64,000 nucleotides of DNA from assembly GCF_933775445.1 (NCBI RefSeq), contig NC_065874.1, positions 1,676,501 through 1,740,500 on the forward strand, written 5' to 3'. This stretch comes from Argentina anserina (taxonomy: Eukaryota > Streptophyta > Magnoliopsida > Rosales > Rosaceae). The translations under genes were made by a program, and so were the position numbers. Under the pieces are notes generated by a model, which saw only the letters and a list, made by a program, of their open reading frames with translations, was not told where the DNA came from and did not search any database. Shown in pieces: positions 37,347 to 49,495 of this stretch; positions within the stretch are counted from its first letter, which is position 1, and each line of letters starts with the position of its first letter.

Positions 37347-37944
37347 ATGGCTAAAGCAATTAGCAATGCATCCATGGTCTTGACAGTTCTGATGTTGTCT
37401 TTTCTCCTTGTAGTCTCTTTCGCTGAAAGCCGATCTCTTGGTAATTGAATGTCTATGGTTTTGTCTAATTTTAGCATAACAAAATAGAAAGATGTTATAG
37501 TACGTCCTTTTTCAGTCATATAGAAGGGTCGAAAATCAACCAGCCATGAGCCATCTCAGAACTACACTGCATGCATGCATAGTAGCATGGTATATATATA
37601 TATTGGTATTTAAAAACCATTCAAGCTAAAATGCAAAACATAGAGTCACTATAAGGGATCAACATATACATATATATGGATTGGAGTAATCTAGTTATAT
37701 GTTTGAAGAATTTCACTGACACACTTTTGTTTGATCGATGTTGAAATATGAAGAAGGAATCCTACAGCCTCCCACTGTGAAATGTGATTTAGTGTACGGT
37801 GTGAAAGCTGGAGACACCTGTTTTGAAATTGCTGAGGCTTTTAACTTGCCTGCCAAGTTCTTCAGTTCCATCAATCCCAATCTCAACTGCAAAGCCCTCT
37901 TCGTAGGCCAATGGGTTTGTCTTGATGGAGAATTATCTTCTTAA
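37347..37944 (+). CDS. Small secreted LysM-domain protein, copy 1
   Basis: Two exons (37347-37440 and 37754-37944) encode 94 residues. The first exon gives a signal peptide, MAKAISNASMVLTVLMLSFL with a probable cleavage after FAES. The second holds one LysM domain: YGVKAGDTCFEIAEAF, then INPNLNCKALFVGQWVCLDG. LysM domains bind N-acetylglucosamine polymers such as chitin and peptidoglycan. Here there is no kinase, GPI signal or transmembrane segment after the domain, so the product is probably a soluble apoplastic protein. Ligand and function are not shown. Three Cys in the mature part could form disulfides. It is the first of three tandem copies. Confidence 0.88.
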
Positions 37945-38377
37945 GCAGCATGCTGATGCTCATAGTTCTTGTCTTCTTGATACTCCATTAATGAATAATC
38001 ATTATAAGAATAATGAATAAAGAGATTATAAGAACTAATCACGTACTCTACCTTATTGCACAACTCCATTTTCCAAGTACTGTAATGTATTTTTCTGTTC
38101 GGTGTTGGAATAAAAATATCTGTGTTTCTTTAATTTGGTTCCTAATATTCCGAAGTACACAAGCATCCCACTACATAACACGCACCCCATTTAGTAATGC
38201 AATTTAGTGAAGATCAGCCTATAACATCCAAGTCCAAAATCTGGACCCAACTTTTCTTTACATTTTCCAAAATCTGGAAAAAAACCGGCCGGCCAATTAG
38301 TGTTCGGAACTCAGATAGTAACGATTTTGTTGGCTTTACTTGTTGGCATGGCCTTATCCCACATCTTTGCCCTTAAT

Positions 38378-38385
38378 TATAAATA
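38378..38385 (+). promoter_or_regulatory. TATA box of LysM gene 2
   Basis: TATAAATA, 93 bases before the ATG, in the same duplicated promoter block as copy 1. Confidence 0.7.
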
Positions 38386-38477
38386 GGAAGGGGTTCAATT
38401 AGGATGGAAAACACTATCAAGATCAAGCTAGCTAGCTTTCTACCTGAGGAGGAAAAAGTAAAGACCAGTAGAAGAGA

Positions 38478-39259
38478 ATGCCTAAAGCAAATTGCTATTT
38501 GGTCTTGACAGTTTTGATGCTGTCATTTCTGATTTCATTCTCTTTTTCTGAAAGCCGATTTCTTGGTAATTAAATTTATATGGTTTTGTCTGATATAGCG
38601 TAACAGAATATAGATGTTCATAGAGGATATCATTGCCAATGATCCGAATTATATCATCCATATATTTCAGTCATTTTTCAATCGTAGTGTCATACTACTC
38701 ATACATAGTTACAAATCAACTTCATCCAAAATCGCCAAACGGATTGATACCCTTTTTTCTTTTGAAGATTTTGAAGTACCAATTGGTTAATTTTGCATGC
38801 TAGGCTTTGTTTCTTGCAAGTTTAATTGTTAAACTTTAAACTGATGTCGAAAATGAAGGATTCGGATTACTGAACTACAGTGCATGCATAGTATTGAAAA
38901 AAAAAATCAGATTTAACAGACTTAACAGTCACGTACTCTAAAGCTGGATGCATGCATGATTGCATAAACATATATATGTACATGGAGTTATATATTTGGT
39001 TAGTTATATGCAAGTTTGGAGAATTTCATTGGACTAATCTTTTATATGATGTTGAAATAATGAAGACGAAGAACCCTTCAAGCCTGCCACCCTGAACTGT
39101 GATTTAGTGTACGGTGTGAAGAGTGGAGACACCTGTTTTGAGATTGCTGAGGCTTTCAAGTTGCCTGATAAGTTTTTCAGTTTTATCAACCCCAATCTCA
39201 ATTGCACCGCGCTGTTCGTAGGCCAATGGGTTTGTCTTGATGGAGAATTAAGTTCCTAA
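38478..39259 (+). CDS. Small secreted LysM-domain protein, copy 2
   Basis: Two exons (38478-38565 and 39066-39259) encode 93 residues. The signal peptide MPKANCYLVLTVLMLSFLIS is followed by a LysM domain YGVKSGDTCFEIAEAFKLPD and INPNLNCTALFVGQWVCLDG. It shares gene structure, intron position (after the same Leu-Gly junction) and promoter with copy 1. The chosen acceptor (TGAAG, 39061-39065) corresponds in place to that of copy 1. Intact and probably functional as an apoplastic LysM protein. Confidence 0.88.
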
Positions 39260-39886
39260 GCTGCCGATGCTCATAACACGTACGTTCGTGATAGAATAAT
39301 AATGATGTAAAGAGAATGATAATAAGGTCTAATCAAGCGATGGCAGTACTCAATAGCCATTTTCCACTGTTATGTATTTGTGTCTCAGTATTTGGTATTG
39401 GTATACAAGAATTTCAATGTTTTTCATCATCTGACTTCTTAATATTTATCAAGAAAAGTCGAAAAGTTACACCGGCGCTTTATACTACTACATTATCTGC
39501 CATTTTCAGATCGAAATAGTCATAAAAGCATTAATACTACTACTTTGAGAACTCAAACACCACTTGAAGTACTAATATTGCCACTGAAAATACTTTGGAG
39601 ACAAAGATAAATAAGACGGAAATTCTTACAGTATCCTAAGTGTTCTTCTCACTCGAGAAAGCAAATTCGACCCTTCTTCCATATGAAATTGATGTTTAAG
39701 AATCATAGTATTCGAATAACCAAAAAATTATGTAAGTTTGTCTAGTTTATTCCGCAAGATTGTTGAAATTGCATGAAAGCAAACAACTGGCTGGACTCAT
39801 TGTCTTTTGGGACTCAGATAATAACGATTTTGTTGGCTTTATTTGTTGGTATGGCCCCACATTGGGAACCTCCCACCATTTTCCAT

Positions 39887-39894
39887 TTTAAATA
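39887..39894 (+). promoter_or_regulatory. Mutated TATA box of LysM copy 3
   Basis: The homologous position reads TTTAAATA instead of TATAAATA, within an otherwise conserved block (AATAGGAAGGGGTTCAAT). Reduced promoter strength is an inference. Confidence 0.5.
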
Positions 39895-40031
39895 GGAAGG
39901 GGTTCAATCAAAATGGCAACAACAAAATCAAGATCAAACTTTCTAGTACGCACAGAGGACGAAAAGGGAGATTAGTAGAAGAAAATGGCTAGAGCTTATA
40001 CCATTAATCCATCACTGGGTATGAACTTGAC

Positions 40032-40453
40032 CATGACTGCCTATGTGAGAAAGTGCGAAACAAGGCGCTAGACGAAAAATAAAAAATTATTAATTAAAAA
40101 TATATTTATTATTAATTAAATAAAAATTAAGATTCTCACATTTATAATGAAATGTAATTTATTATTTATATATTAAAATTATGATATCAAGAGTCAGATA
40201 TCAAATTACATTTACAAAAATGGAAAAAATAATACATTTGATCATGATTTAAGCCCACAAAATCTAATAACTGGAGTATCTATTAAATTCTTTCAATAAA
40301 TAATTAAATAATATGTAAAAAAATAATTAATTTTAGACCTAATAATTAATTACATATCAATTTCTTTTTATAGATTTGTATACTTATATGTAAAACAAGG
40401 GCCCCTATTTTAGACCCTAGGCATGGGCCTGTTTTGTCTTGACCCAGGGCCGG
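40032..40453. mobile_element. Insertion in LysM copy 3, about 420 bp
   Basis: GAACTTGAC occurs immediately before (40023-40031) and after (40453-40461) the insert, an 8-9 bp target duplication. The right end reads CAGGGCCGG, typical of hAT-like MITE termini. The left end does not pair well with it, so the element may have decayed. The body is AT-rich and non-coding. Confidence 0.75.
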
Positions 40454-40767
40454 AACTTGACAGTTCTTCTGGTCTCTTTTCTCCTTCTAGTCTCGTTTGT
40501 TGTTTGTTGTTTCGGTAATCTATACAAGAACTATTTATGCCTATATATCATGCATGGAACCAAAATCGATATAATTTGCTAGCCAGCTATAGTCTACGTA
40601 CGTATCGCCTACATGTTGACATTCTGTTTATATGTTTTGAAGTTCATTCATCCGAATTGAACCATCCATATCAGGATTACAAAATGAATAATCAATAAAC
40701 TTCTGATTAGGAAAAGTTATTCAAGTACACAACCCGGTGTTCGCAGAAATTATCGAAAATTGGCACA

Positions 40768-40790
40768 CATATATATATATATATATATGT
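40768..40790. repeat. (AT)n microsatellite
   Basis: About ten AT units lie in the intron of LysM copy 3. Confidence 0.9.
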
Positions 40791-41062
40791 GATTAAGATC
40801 GATTTTCATTGTATTGACTTTGCTTTTGTTTGATGTTTGGAAACAATGAAGGAAAAAGGGGATCCTAACACCTCCGAGCCCTCCCTCCACTCCCACCTTA
40901 GAATGTGATTCAGTGTATGGAGTTAAAAGTGGTGACACATGCATTGAAGTGGCTCAGGCGTTCAAGCTCACTACTGCGTTATTTGATACGCTCAACCCTA
41001 ATCTCAACTGCACAGCTCTCTTCATAGGTCAATGGCTTTGTCTTGATGGGAAATTAACCTAA

Positions 41063-44000
41063 GCTTCTTTTTTTTCCTCGAGAATGAATGCTGTTGTAAA
41101 TTGATACACAAAATAATGCAAAATAAGTTACGAATAACGGGAGTACAAATCACTTCACAGTCAATTTCGATTTCTTTCTTCGGACCCAGAATGGGTCATT
41201 AATTGAATAATGCGAATTCCAAATGAACTTATGAACCTGAATATCTCTAATGACAATATCTCTGATCTCTACTTAGTGATCAAGCTTCTGTGAGTCTTCT
41301 ATGAACCTGTCTAGGTCGAGCTTGTACCAAAAATGTTTGGTCAGTATAGTTCGATTAGATGCATAATATCATTGTACGTAGAAGGTGAGGTTAGGTACTC
41401 GAGTAGAGGCTTGCTTAAATGAGAGCGAGTAGTTTCTATTAGCTAGTATGCTTTACTTACTAGGTCGATTCGGCGGTGCATACGGTACGTCTTCTCTTAC
41501 GCAAGTTTGGTAGACAATTGGGTTGTTGAGCTAACGTAATTAATTAACTTCCACTTTTAGATATAATCTCATATGTACGATATTAAATTCAAGTATTGCT
41601 GAGGATAAGTTCTATACTGAATTAGTTAAAAGTTCCAAAGGAGTACTACTGAAAGAACAGAAGTAGTGATAGGCCGAGATAGGAGATATGAGAAAGCTCC
41701 GGTAGAGTCGTTTAGAAGGCACACAAGTGTGCACAGATAGCTAAAAATTTCGGGCACAAATTGAACAAAACGCAAAATTGCTTACACTATCCTAGTGTTC
41801 TTCTTCGAAGGGAAGCAAATCTAATCCTTCTTGTGAAATTGGTCTATAAGTGATGGAAACCTTAGTTTATTAAATAACATAGCAAGAACTTGTATTTGTT
41901 TGATATGATTTAAGATTGTTAGCAATCACGGAAAGTCGCTTGCATGAGTTGCATCATGCAAAGTGCGTATGTCAAGACTACTTGCTCGAATATAAATTTC
42001 TCCCCCCAAAAAGGGCTCAACTGTATGCATCCTCTGCTTTAAAAACAGGATACGGGAAAACATGTTTATGGAGAATTAATCTATTATGCATCCGATGTAT
42101 GTTATTATCTCAATTTAACGGTTGATAACATATATTATTTTTCTGATTTCACTCACAAAATAATGTTGACTATCAAATGTTTTGATGTATAACATGCATT
42201 AATACAACTAGAATTTTCCGTTTATGGAAGCTACCTAAAGAGATACCAACACAATCATAAAATAAGGACATTAATTTAGCATATGATAGTAATGATACCC
42301 ATCAAACCCAATCTTCCTTTTGAGATTGAGAAATAAATTCCATTTATCAACTCTACCCAAAAACATATCCATTACGACTCAAATAGAGAACCAAGAACTT
42401 ATAAAGTGCCCCTATGACATAAAATTTAGTCATGCGATTCTTCTCCTGCTTCGTAGTTCATACCAAGGCCGTGACCAAATTGACAAAGCACCTCTCTGGT
42501 AGCTACAAGGTTTTTATGTCCCAAGAATCGTGTGGTGTCTAATTCTTATAGTACCAACTTGTATTCACCGCCAAGCTTTGGCATACTCGCAATGCCGAAA
42601 GTTCTTATATATTATGATGGCATTGTGGAGAAAAAGAAAAATGCTAACTAAAAGCATGTGATACATATTTTGATGCTTCTCCCACTTTGAATAAAGCTAT
42701 ATAAGATTATGACTGGTATCAATCTTCATAATCTAATGGTTGCATTTGGTACTTTCTTCTTCCATTGCTAGACAGTGCCTTCTAATTTTCTAGCCAAATC
42801 ACTGGTTGATCCATATATTGTGCGCCATTATCTATCTGGGTGGGTGAACGTTGTTGTTGATCAATGTTGCCGTCGCTAGTTCTTGATCTCCAACAATATG
42901 ATGTCGTGCACAACGTGTACGCGTTCACTTATCTAATAACTAATTAGTAATACGGATTATCAAAATTTTAGAAGCTTTTCATGTTTATTAGGATTGTTTT
43001 ATCACTCAACGTACATTATCATGTGAACTCTCTCACTTCCAAACTGCATGGAAGAACGAACAAGTAATACATTGCGTTGCACATGGCCATCGGTTGATTA
43101 TATGTTCTAAAATTTGAAAATGACACTCAATCACTCATCACAAATGTGCCTAACTATACATTATGAGAAAAAATGTGGGTTGTAGAGGCAGTATAAAAGA
43201 TGTAATGTATTCAAGACATATATAAAACTTATGTCGCTAGCTCCGATCCACCACTACAAAAAATTTGAGCAAAGGACACCGAAATTTGTGGATTTTGCTC
43301 AAACTTTTTGTAGTCCACCCCAAGCATGATTTTATTTTATATCACTGATTGCCTAGTTATGGCATTTCCGTCCGTCCATCCATCCATTCTTGGGTGTCAA
43401 GCATCATACCATGTGCAATGTTCAATAATGTGCCTTGGCAAATAGACCACTACAGGCAATTAACATCCAAAGGATTACACAATATTATTGTTGCTTAAGT
43501 TATATCCAACTCATACACGTTCTTTGAATGTAGCCATGTAGGCAAAGTACGTGCCTGAACTACATTTAGATAAGCAAACCATTGAAGAGGGCCTAAACAC
43601 ACCCAAATTGAAATGCCCTTTAAGCCATTATAAGCAATCCCACCAATAATTGAAAGCTACTCATCTAGAACTCGCTCTAAACTCTTGGAGTATTGGTTCC
43701 CTACTCCTTTCTTCTTCGACAACTTTCCACACCAACCTTGAGTCCTTGAGATGTCCCTCAGATTCCTATTTCTTTCTCGTACATAATGGGGGTATCGTAA
43801 TACTCTCATTGGCTTATATTGCCAAAGTTTCCTCCCAATTATTGAATTAGAGTGAGTGCACTTTTAAATCGTAAAAGAAGTCAAAACCGCACCCCATTTC
43901 TGGTGCCAACAACCCACATTATGATTCAAATATATGGAAAGGCCAACAGGTATGCTAGATGAAGGATATAAATTAAAATATAAGCCTTGGCCAATTGGAA

Positions 44001-44073
44001 ACAATAGTATTTACTACTACCAAAACTAAACAAGTAAATGATCGATCGAGGACTCATATTTGCCCTGAACCAA
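41063..44073. other. Spacer between the LysM cluster and the sugar transporter
   Basis: No gene is supported. The frames near 41916, 42320 and 43650 are short, without domain or splice signals. A small perfect-looking foldback lies at 43253-43314. Confidence 0.45.
43253..43314. mobile_element. 62-base hairpin repeat, CACTA-like ends
   Basis: ACTACAAAAAATTTGAGCAAA at the left pairs with TTTGCTCAAACTTTTTGTAGT at the right, with one mismatch over 21 bases around a 20-base loop. CCAC flanks both sides. This is probably a minimal MITE or remnant TIR pair. Confidence 0.65.
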
Positions 44074-46455
44074 TTATACAGTTTTGACAGTGGTTGGCTT
44101 GCTCATCTCATAACCATCATTGGGGTAATCTTCATCGGTAACAAATCTCTTCCAGTACCAATGCTGCTTCCACACCCTGCTCATCTCTTCAATTGGGATT
44201 CCCTTTGTCTCAGGCAAGAAGAAGTACACGAAAACGGACATAACGCACACAAAGAATGCGAAGAAGAGAAAGAGTCCGAATTTCAAGTGGCACAACATAG
44301 TCAAGAAGACTTGAGCCACAATGAAGGTGAAGATCATGTTCACTGAGACATTGACACTCTGAGCAGCTGACCTGATTTCCAAAGGGAAAATTTCACTAGG
44401 GACTAACCACCCTAGGGGGCCCCATGACCAAGCAAACCCTGCTACGTATGTGCAGATGAAGATCACCACAACAATTGCATACCACTTTGGCAAGTTATCG
44501 GCATCTCCCTTCAATCCAAATTTTGCACCAATGCAAATTGCCACAACTATCTGCAATTAGAAATAACAAAACCCAATTAGTTAAATCATGAAAGAAAAAA
44601 AAGAAAAAGTAAATGAAAAAACAAGTGCTTGCTGCTTAGTACCTGGCATATTAACATTTGAGTTCCACCCTCAAGGAAGAGCTTCCTCCTTCCCCACTTA
44701 TCAACACCATACATCGAAACACATGTTGCGGCAACATTTACAGTTCCGGTAATCACAGCCGATATGAGAGAAGCATCACTTCCAAAACCAATTGTGTCGA
44801 ACAGTACAGGGGCGTAGAACATGATCACATTGATACCAGTAAGCTGCTGAAAGAATGGAATCAGAATCGCCATGCAAAGTTGGGGCCTGTACTTCCTCTG
44901 GAGTAAATTCCTCCATGGATCCTCTATCTTCTTAGACTCATCACTAGCTACAACAAGGTCATTGAACTCCTCGCTGATATCATCAACACCGCGAATCCTC
45001 CTCAGTTGGGTCTTGGCCTCCTCGGTCTGGCCGCGCTCGATCATAGAGTTTGGTGTGTCAGGTAATACTAGGGAGCCAAAGGTGATGATAAGGGCAGGGA
45101 CTATTGCACCACCCAAACTCAAACGCCATCCCCAACCGCCCTTTATCTTTGCAAAGAAGTAGTTCAACAGATTGGCGGCAAGAATACCAATGGTGATAGA
45201 AAGCTGGAAACCAATGTTGAGAGCTCCTCTGAACTTTGATGGCGCCATTTCAGACAAGTAGAGTGGCACAGACTGTAAATTCAAACACAAGAAGATCACA
45301 AGATTAATTAATTAAATCAAAAAGATTTGCGTATAAGAATCTGATGGACGTGAACAAAAAGGTCAGGATCAAAAGGTCCACATGGTTTTTGACAAGTTGT
45401 CATGTTTTCTTATTTCAGAATTATTAAAACCAAAGAATCAAAGGTTGTGACATATTTGTATTTAAATTCAGTATTTTCGTAAGTTGGTTAACGATCGTAT
45501 TCAACACCATTGTCATCAAAGTAAACGTTCGCGGAAAGAGGGTGCTAAATGAAGTCACAAACAAAGAAAAAATCAGCTCATGCATTTGTACGTCTTGAAC
45601 TAAAAGCAGACTAATTTTCTTCCATATTCTTAGCACACATCACTCCCCTATTTGGTTGCTGAAACAACGCAATAGTGACCATTTTGATTGAGAATAAGTG
45701 ACCATTTTCTATTAACTTAAGCTATATTGTCATGTTCGATATCAGATCTGAAGAAAAAGTCAAGTCCAAGCGCATAAATCGGGAATAAAAATCATTGAGT
45801 TTTGTTTTCTGCCAGCAAATTCTTATTGTTAATGAACAAAGAACATGTACATACAAAGATCCAAATAATTGTTTTTACCTGATTGGAAAATCCGATACCA
45901 AAACCAAGGAATATACGGCCAAGAATTAACATCCACACGGTTTTGGCAGCAGCATTGATGATGGCGCCGGCGCAGAAGAGAAGACCACCGAACAACATGG
46001 ACCATTTCCGGCCAAACTTCCGAGTGACAGTGGCTGCCACGATCGAGGCCATGAGAGCAGCCAAGTACAACGAAGACGTGAACATGGTTAACGTCTGACT
46101 GTCATACTGGCAGTACTGGTTGGTGGTCTTGTCCAGCTCCTTCTTACGATACACAGAAGGAAAGAACTTCATCAAGAACGAGTCCATGGACGTTACACCA
46201 CCTAATTAACAAAAGCAATAAATTCATGTCAGGAAAAAATATATATATTTGAGTGTTCCAAGATTCCAGTTTGCTCAACCAAAATGAGAACGTTACTGAA
46301 GTGTGGTCAAGAAAATAGTTACCGGAGATTCCGATGTCGTAGCCGAAAATCAGCCCTCCCATGGCCGCGATGATGCATGTTACCAGAACATAACTGGTGA
46401 GTTTTCCGGGATACTCCTTCCCGTCGCCACCACTCGCAATACCTACGGCAGGCAT
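44074..46455 (-). CDS. STP1/12-like: Hexose/H+ symporter of the STP family (STP1/STP12-like)
   Basis: Four exons on the minus strand (46323-46455, 45879-46201, 44643-45272, 44074-44550) encode 520 residues, the usual length. It is a 12-helix MFS sugar porter in the plasma membrane that imports monosaccharides with protons. Visible signatures include [20 protein letters not shown] near the first helix, RKFGRK after helix 2, [79 protein letters not shown] and [20 protein letters not shown]. The sequence is closest to the STP1/STP12 group, known for glucose uptake. All splice borders are GT-AG and in phase. The intron after Gly44 is at the position typical of the family. Confidence 0.96.
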
Positions 46456-46671
46456 TTTCTAAGAGCGAAAACTCTGAGAGAAAAAACTCGAACTAAAGGG
46501 GTTTAAACCCAGGAAAGAAACTAAGAGAAAGAACTCGAGAAGGGTTTTAAAACCTGGACCTGTTTTAAAAAACTTGGAATAGAACCAGAAGAAAGGTAAT
46601 GAGAGCACAGAAGGCACAGGTAGGAGGAAGAAGAAGATACAATGAGGTTTTGGACCAAGGGCAGTAGGTCT

Positions 46672-46681
46672 GTATATATAG
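46672..46681 (-). promoter_or_regulatory. TATA box of the STP gene
   Basis: The minus strand reads CTATATATAC about 220 bases upstream of the ATG. The leader between them is CT-rich, as is common in plants. Confidence 0.55.
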
Positions 46682-48535
46682 AAGATATGAAAGTCTGAGC
46701 TGGGACAATTCCAAACAAAGGCGCCCCTTCTAATCGAGCTGGCAAAGAAAATAATAAAATAATTATTAATCATCATTAATTTCATACACGCTATATTTTT
46801 CTTAGGATAAGATTGGATATAATATATTATTGGACTAATACGAATTAGAAATACCGAATGCCAAGCTTTAGCACTTACACAATTGATGGAAGCTACTTAG
46901 GAAAGCTACCAAAAGGGTACTTAAGACGGAAATAGAAACAGTAATCTACATAGTAATAATCCTACTTGGAAATAGCTAAGAGGTCGATGACAGTTTTACC
47001 TAATTTTTACTCGTGAATTTTACTCATAAAGTCTTGGATGTCGATCGATAAGGTTGAGTTGTCCAAATTTTGAATTTGGATATGCATATATACACTACAT
47101 TCTCCTAATGGATTACGTTAACTTTAGGCAAGGTCGCGTCTAAACTAACAAATTCGAGTGCATACTATGTTCTTGAATAAAATAACTTTAGTTTTGGATA
47201 ATATTTGGATATACACATCATGCTTGCATGGATGGAATTGGATTACGTCGGCCATGCTAGGGTACACTATTACCTCCCATTAATCATGGGATTTGTAGAA
47301 AAGTGGAGGAATACGTGACTTAAAAGGGCCTTTACAATTACAGCAAATAAGTCGGTCCATCTGAATGTGATGATACTAAAGATACATACGAGAAATTAAT
47401 ACAAATCGAGACTGGTAGGATTGGTAAATTAGAAACAATGTCGGGGATATTTGGGGTAAGGACTTAGATGGCGTTGGGTCGGGTTGATGTCATTGGAGGT
47501 GTTCCTCATTTCCCGGAAAGTCCAGCAAATAAAAATTGATTCCCAGCTTTGATTTCCTCTTTTATGTCCAACGGTCCTCTTCTCTCTCAAGTCTCAAGTT
47601 TTTTATTACCGAACCAAACTGATGGCCTCTGATGGGGCAACGGCACAATTTTTTGCTTTATCATCTCCGTAATCTTCTTCTTTCTCGCATATATTATGCT
47701 GCTAAGGATTTCTTTTCTATATCTATCATCAGTATCATCAGTATCATGTAATGTAGGGTTCAAAGACAAACTTTCGGAACATGCAATGCACACATCTCTG
47801 AACCACATGCAATTTAATGACGACCTTATGATTTCTCGATGCATAGCATGTTCCGGAGCTACATAGATTTTTTCATGCTATTACAGTATTACTTACTAGC
47901 TAAATAAGATAATAATTGGTTTTCTGTGAGGACTAATTTGGCCGTTAAGAATTCAGTGTGTTAATTACTTAATTTGACGTTCATGGCACATATGTGATCG
48001 AGTGAATATGTTCATGACTGACATGTGACCTAGTCATGTTGCATAGATGATATATAATCAAGTTATTATCACAAAGATGACGATAAAGATTGTCGGTTTG
48101 CCTGCTTAGCGAGTTGTTATGTTGTCACTAATGTGAGATTTTACAATATTCTTCAAGTGATCGAAGACATATATGGCTAGTGGTGGTTTCCTAGGACCCT
48201 ACACATGTTTCACTGTTCATGCTTCATGACCTCGTTTAATATGTAGCTCACAGTTTTGGATGATTGAAATATCCAAAAGCATAAAGCCCTTGATGCTGCC
48301 TAACGAAGATGAAGATACGAAGAAACTACCGAAGAAAAAGACACTGAAAGCAATAAACAAAAGAAAATGTGTAATATCTTTTACTCATTCCATTTCCCAG
48401 TAATCTCAATTGCTTCAATCTGAAGGTGACGATAACATAGATTTACAAGTTTTTATATCATATTGGTTCTTCACAACATTTTTCCCCTTGGCATATTGTT
48501 ATGATTGATTTGCTATATATTATTTTGGTTCATAC
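46682..48535. other. Spacer upstream of the STP gene, no supported gene
   Basis: AT-rich sequence. A minus-strand frame at 47587-47844 has no recognisable motif and is not called. Confidence 0.45.
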
Positions 48536-49495
48536 CACTACTAGCAAAAAGAGTCCTGACACTGATTTTAATCAGTGAGAATTAAAGGTATTTCACACGG
48601 ATATCAGTGTCGGAAAGCTATTAGATACGGTGCGCATACGGAATGTCTATCGGTGTACTTTGGAGGGGGGGCTAATAGCTATTAGGCACGGATTTTAAAG
48701 TCTGTGTGAGTTGTTGACGTGGACCCTATGAATATCCACGACCATACTCAATTTGTCCAACATGTTTTCAGTGTCAATAAATTTATTTATTCACACTGAT
48801 ATCTGTGTCATACTACAATACACACTGATATCAGTGTGATGTCATGAGGCTTATATCCACACTATTTTGTGTGAGTAGTTATAATACATTTAAAAAAAAT
48901 TATAACGATCTTTTACGACACGCTTTACACGCCATATACGATCTTTTACGACATACTTACCATTTTATAACGCACTATGCACGCCGTAAATGTCCTAATT
49001 TAAAAAAAATCTAAATAATACCAATTAAATAGCCTGAAAACATAATAAAGGAATCTTTATTGAAAGTTAATATTCAACTCCAAAGTAATAATGATCTCAA
49101 ATGTAAGAATTCTATAAACAAAAAATGGTCCTAATCGATCTACAGAGAACTACATTTGAAGTAATGAACCTAAAATATAAGCAATGACCAAAATATTATG
49201 GCTTCCTGATTTAATTCCAAAGCTGAATTGGAATCCTCTGCCTTCTGGAATACCCAGGTAGTGTGACAAGAAAGCTTTAAACCTTGATAAATGTTGTATA
49301 GGCTACAACATCAGGTTGGATGCCAGCTACACACATATTTTTCAAGAATCTGCACTGAAATAAATTGTTATGAGTGTGAAACTATGAAACCTTATATTCC
49401 CTTAAGAAGACATCAAATGAGAATGAGAAAAAAAACATTGAGCAAAAAAAAAAAAAAATTCCTTAACCATTACTGTGCTACCTGCAAGGCACCCT

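Larger units (their letters stand above)
39985..41062 (+). pseudogene. LysM-domain gene copy 3, disrupted
   Basis: The first exon starts MARAYTINPSLGMNLT and is then cut by an insertion (40032-40453), which brings a stop at 40069-40071. The rest of the signal-peptide exon resumes at about 40462-40519. The LysM exon (about 40850-41062) is well kept: YGVKSGDTCIEVAQAFKL and LNPNLNCTALFIGQWLCLDG, ending with a stop at 41060. Joining the exons at the positions used by copies 1 and 2 also fails in frame, giving an early TAA. The copy therefore looks dead unless the insert is spliced out and another acceptor is used. Confidence 0.75.
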
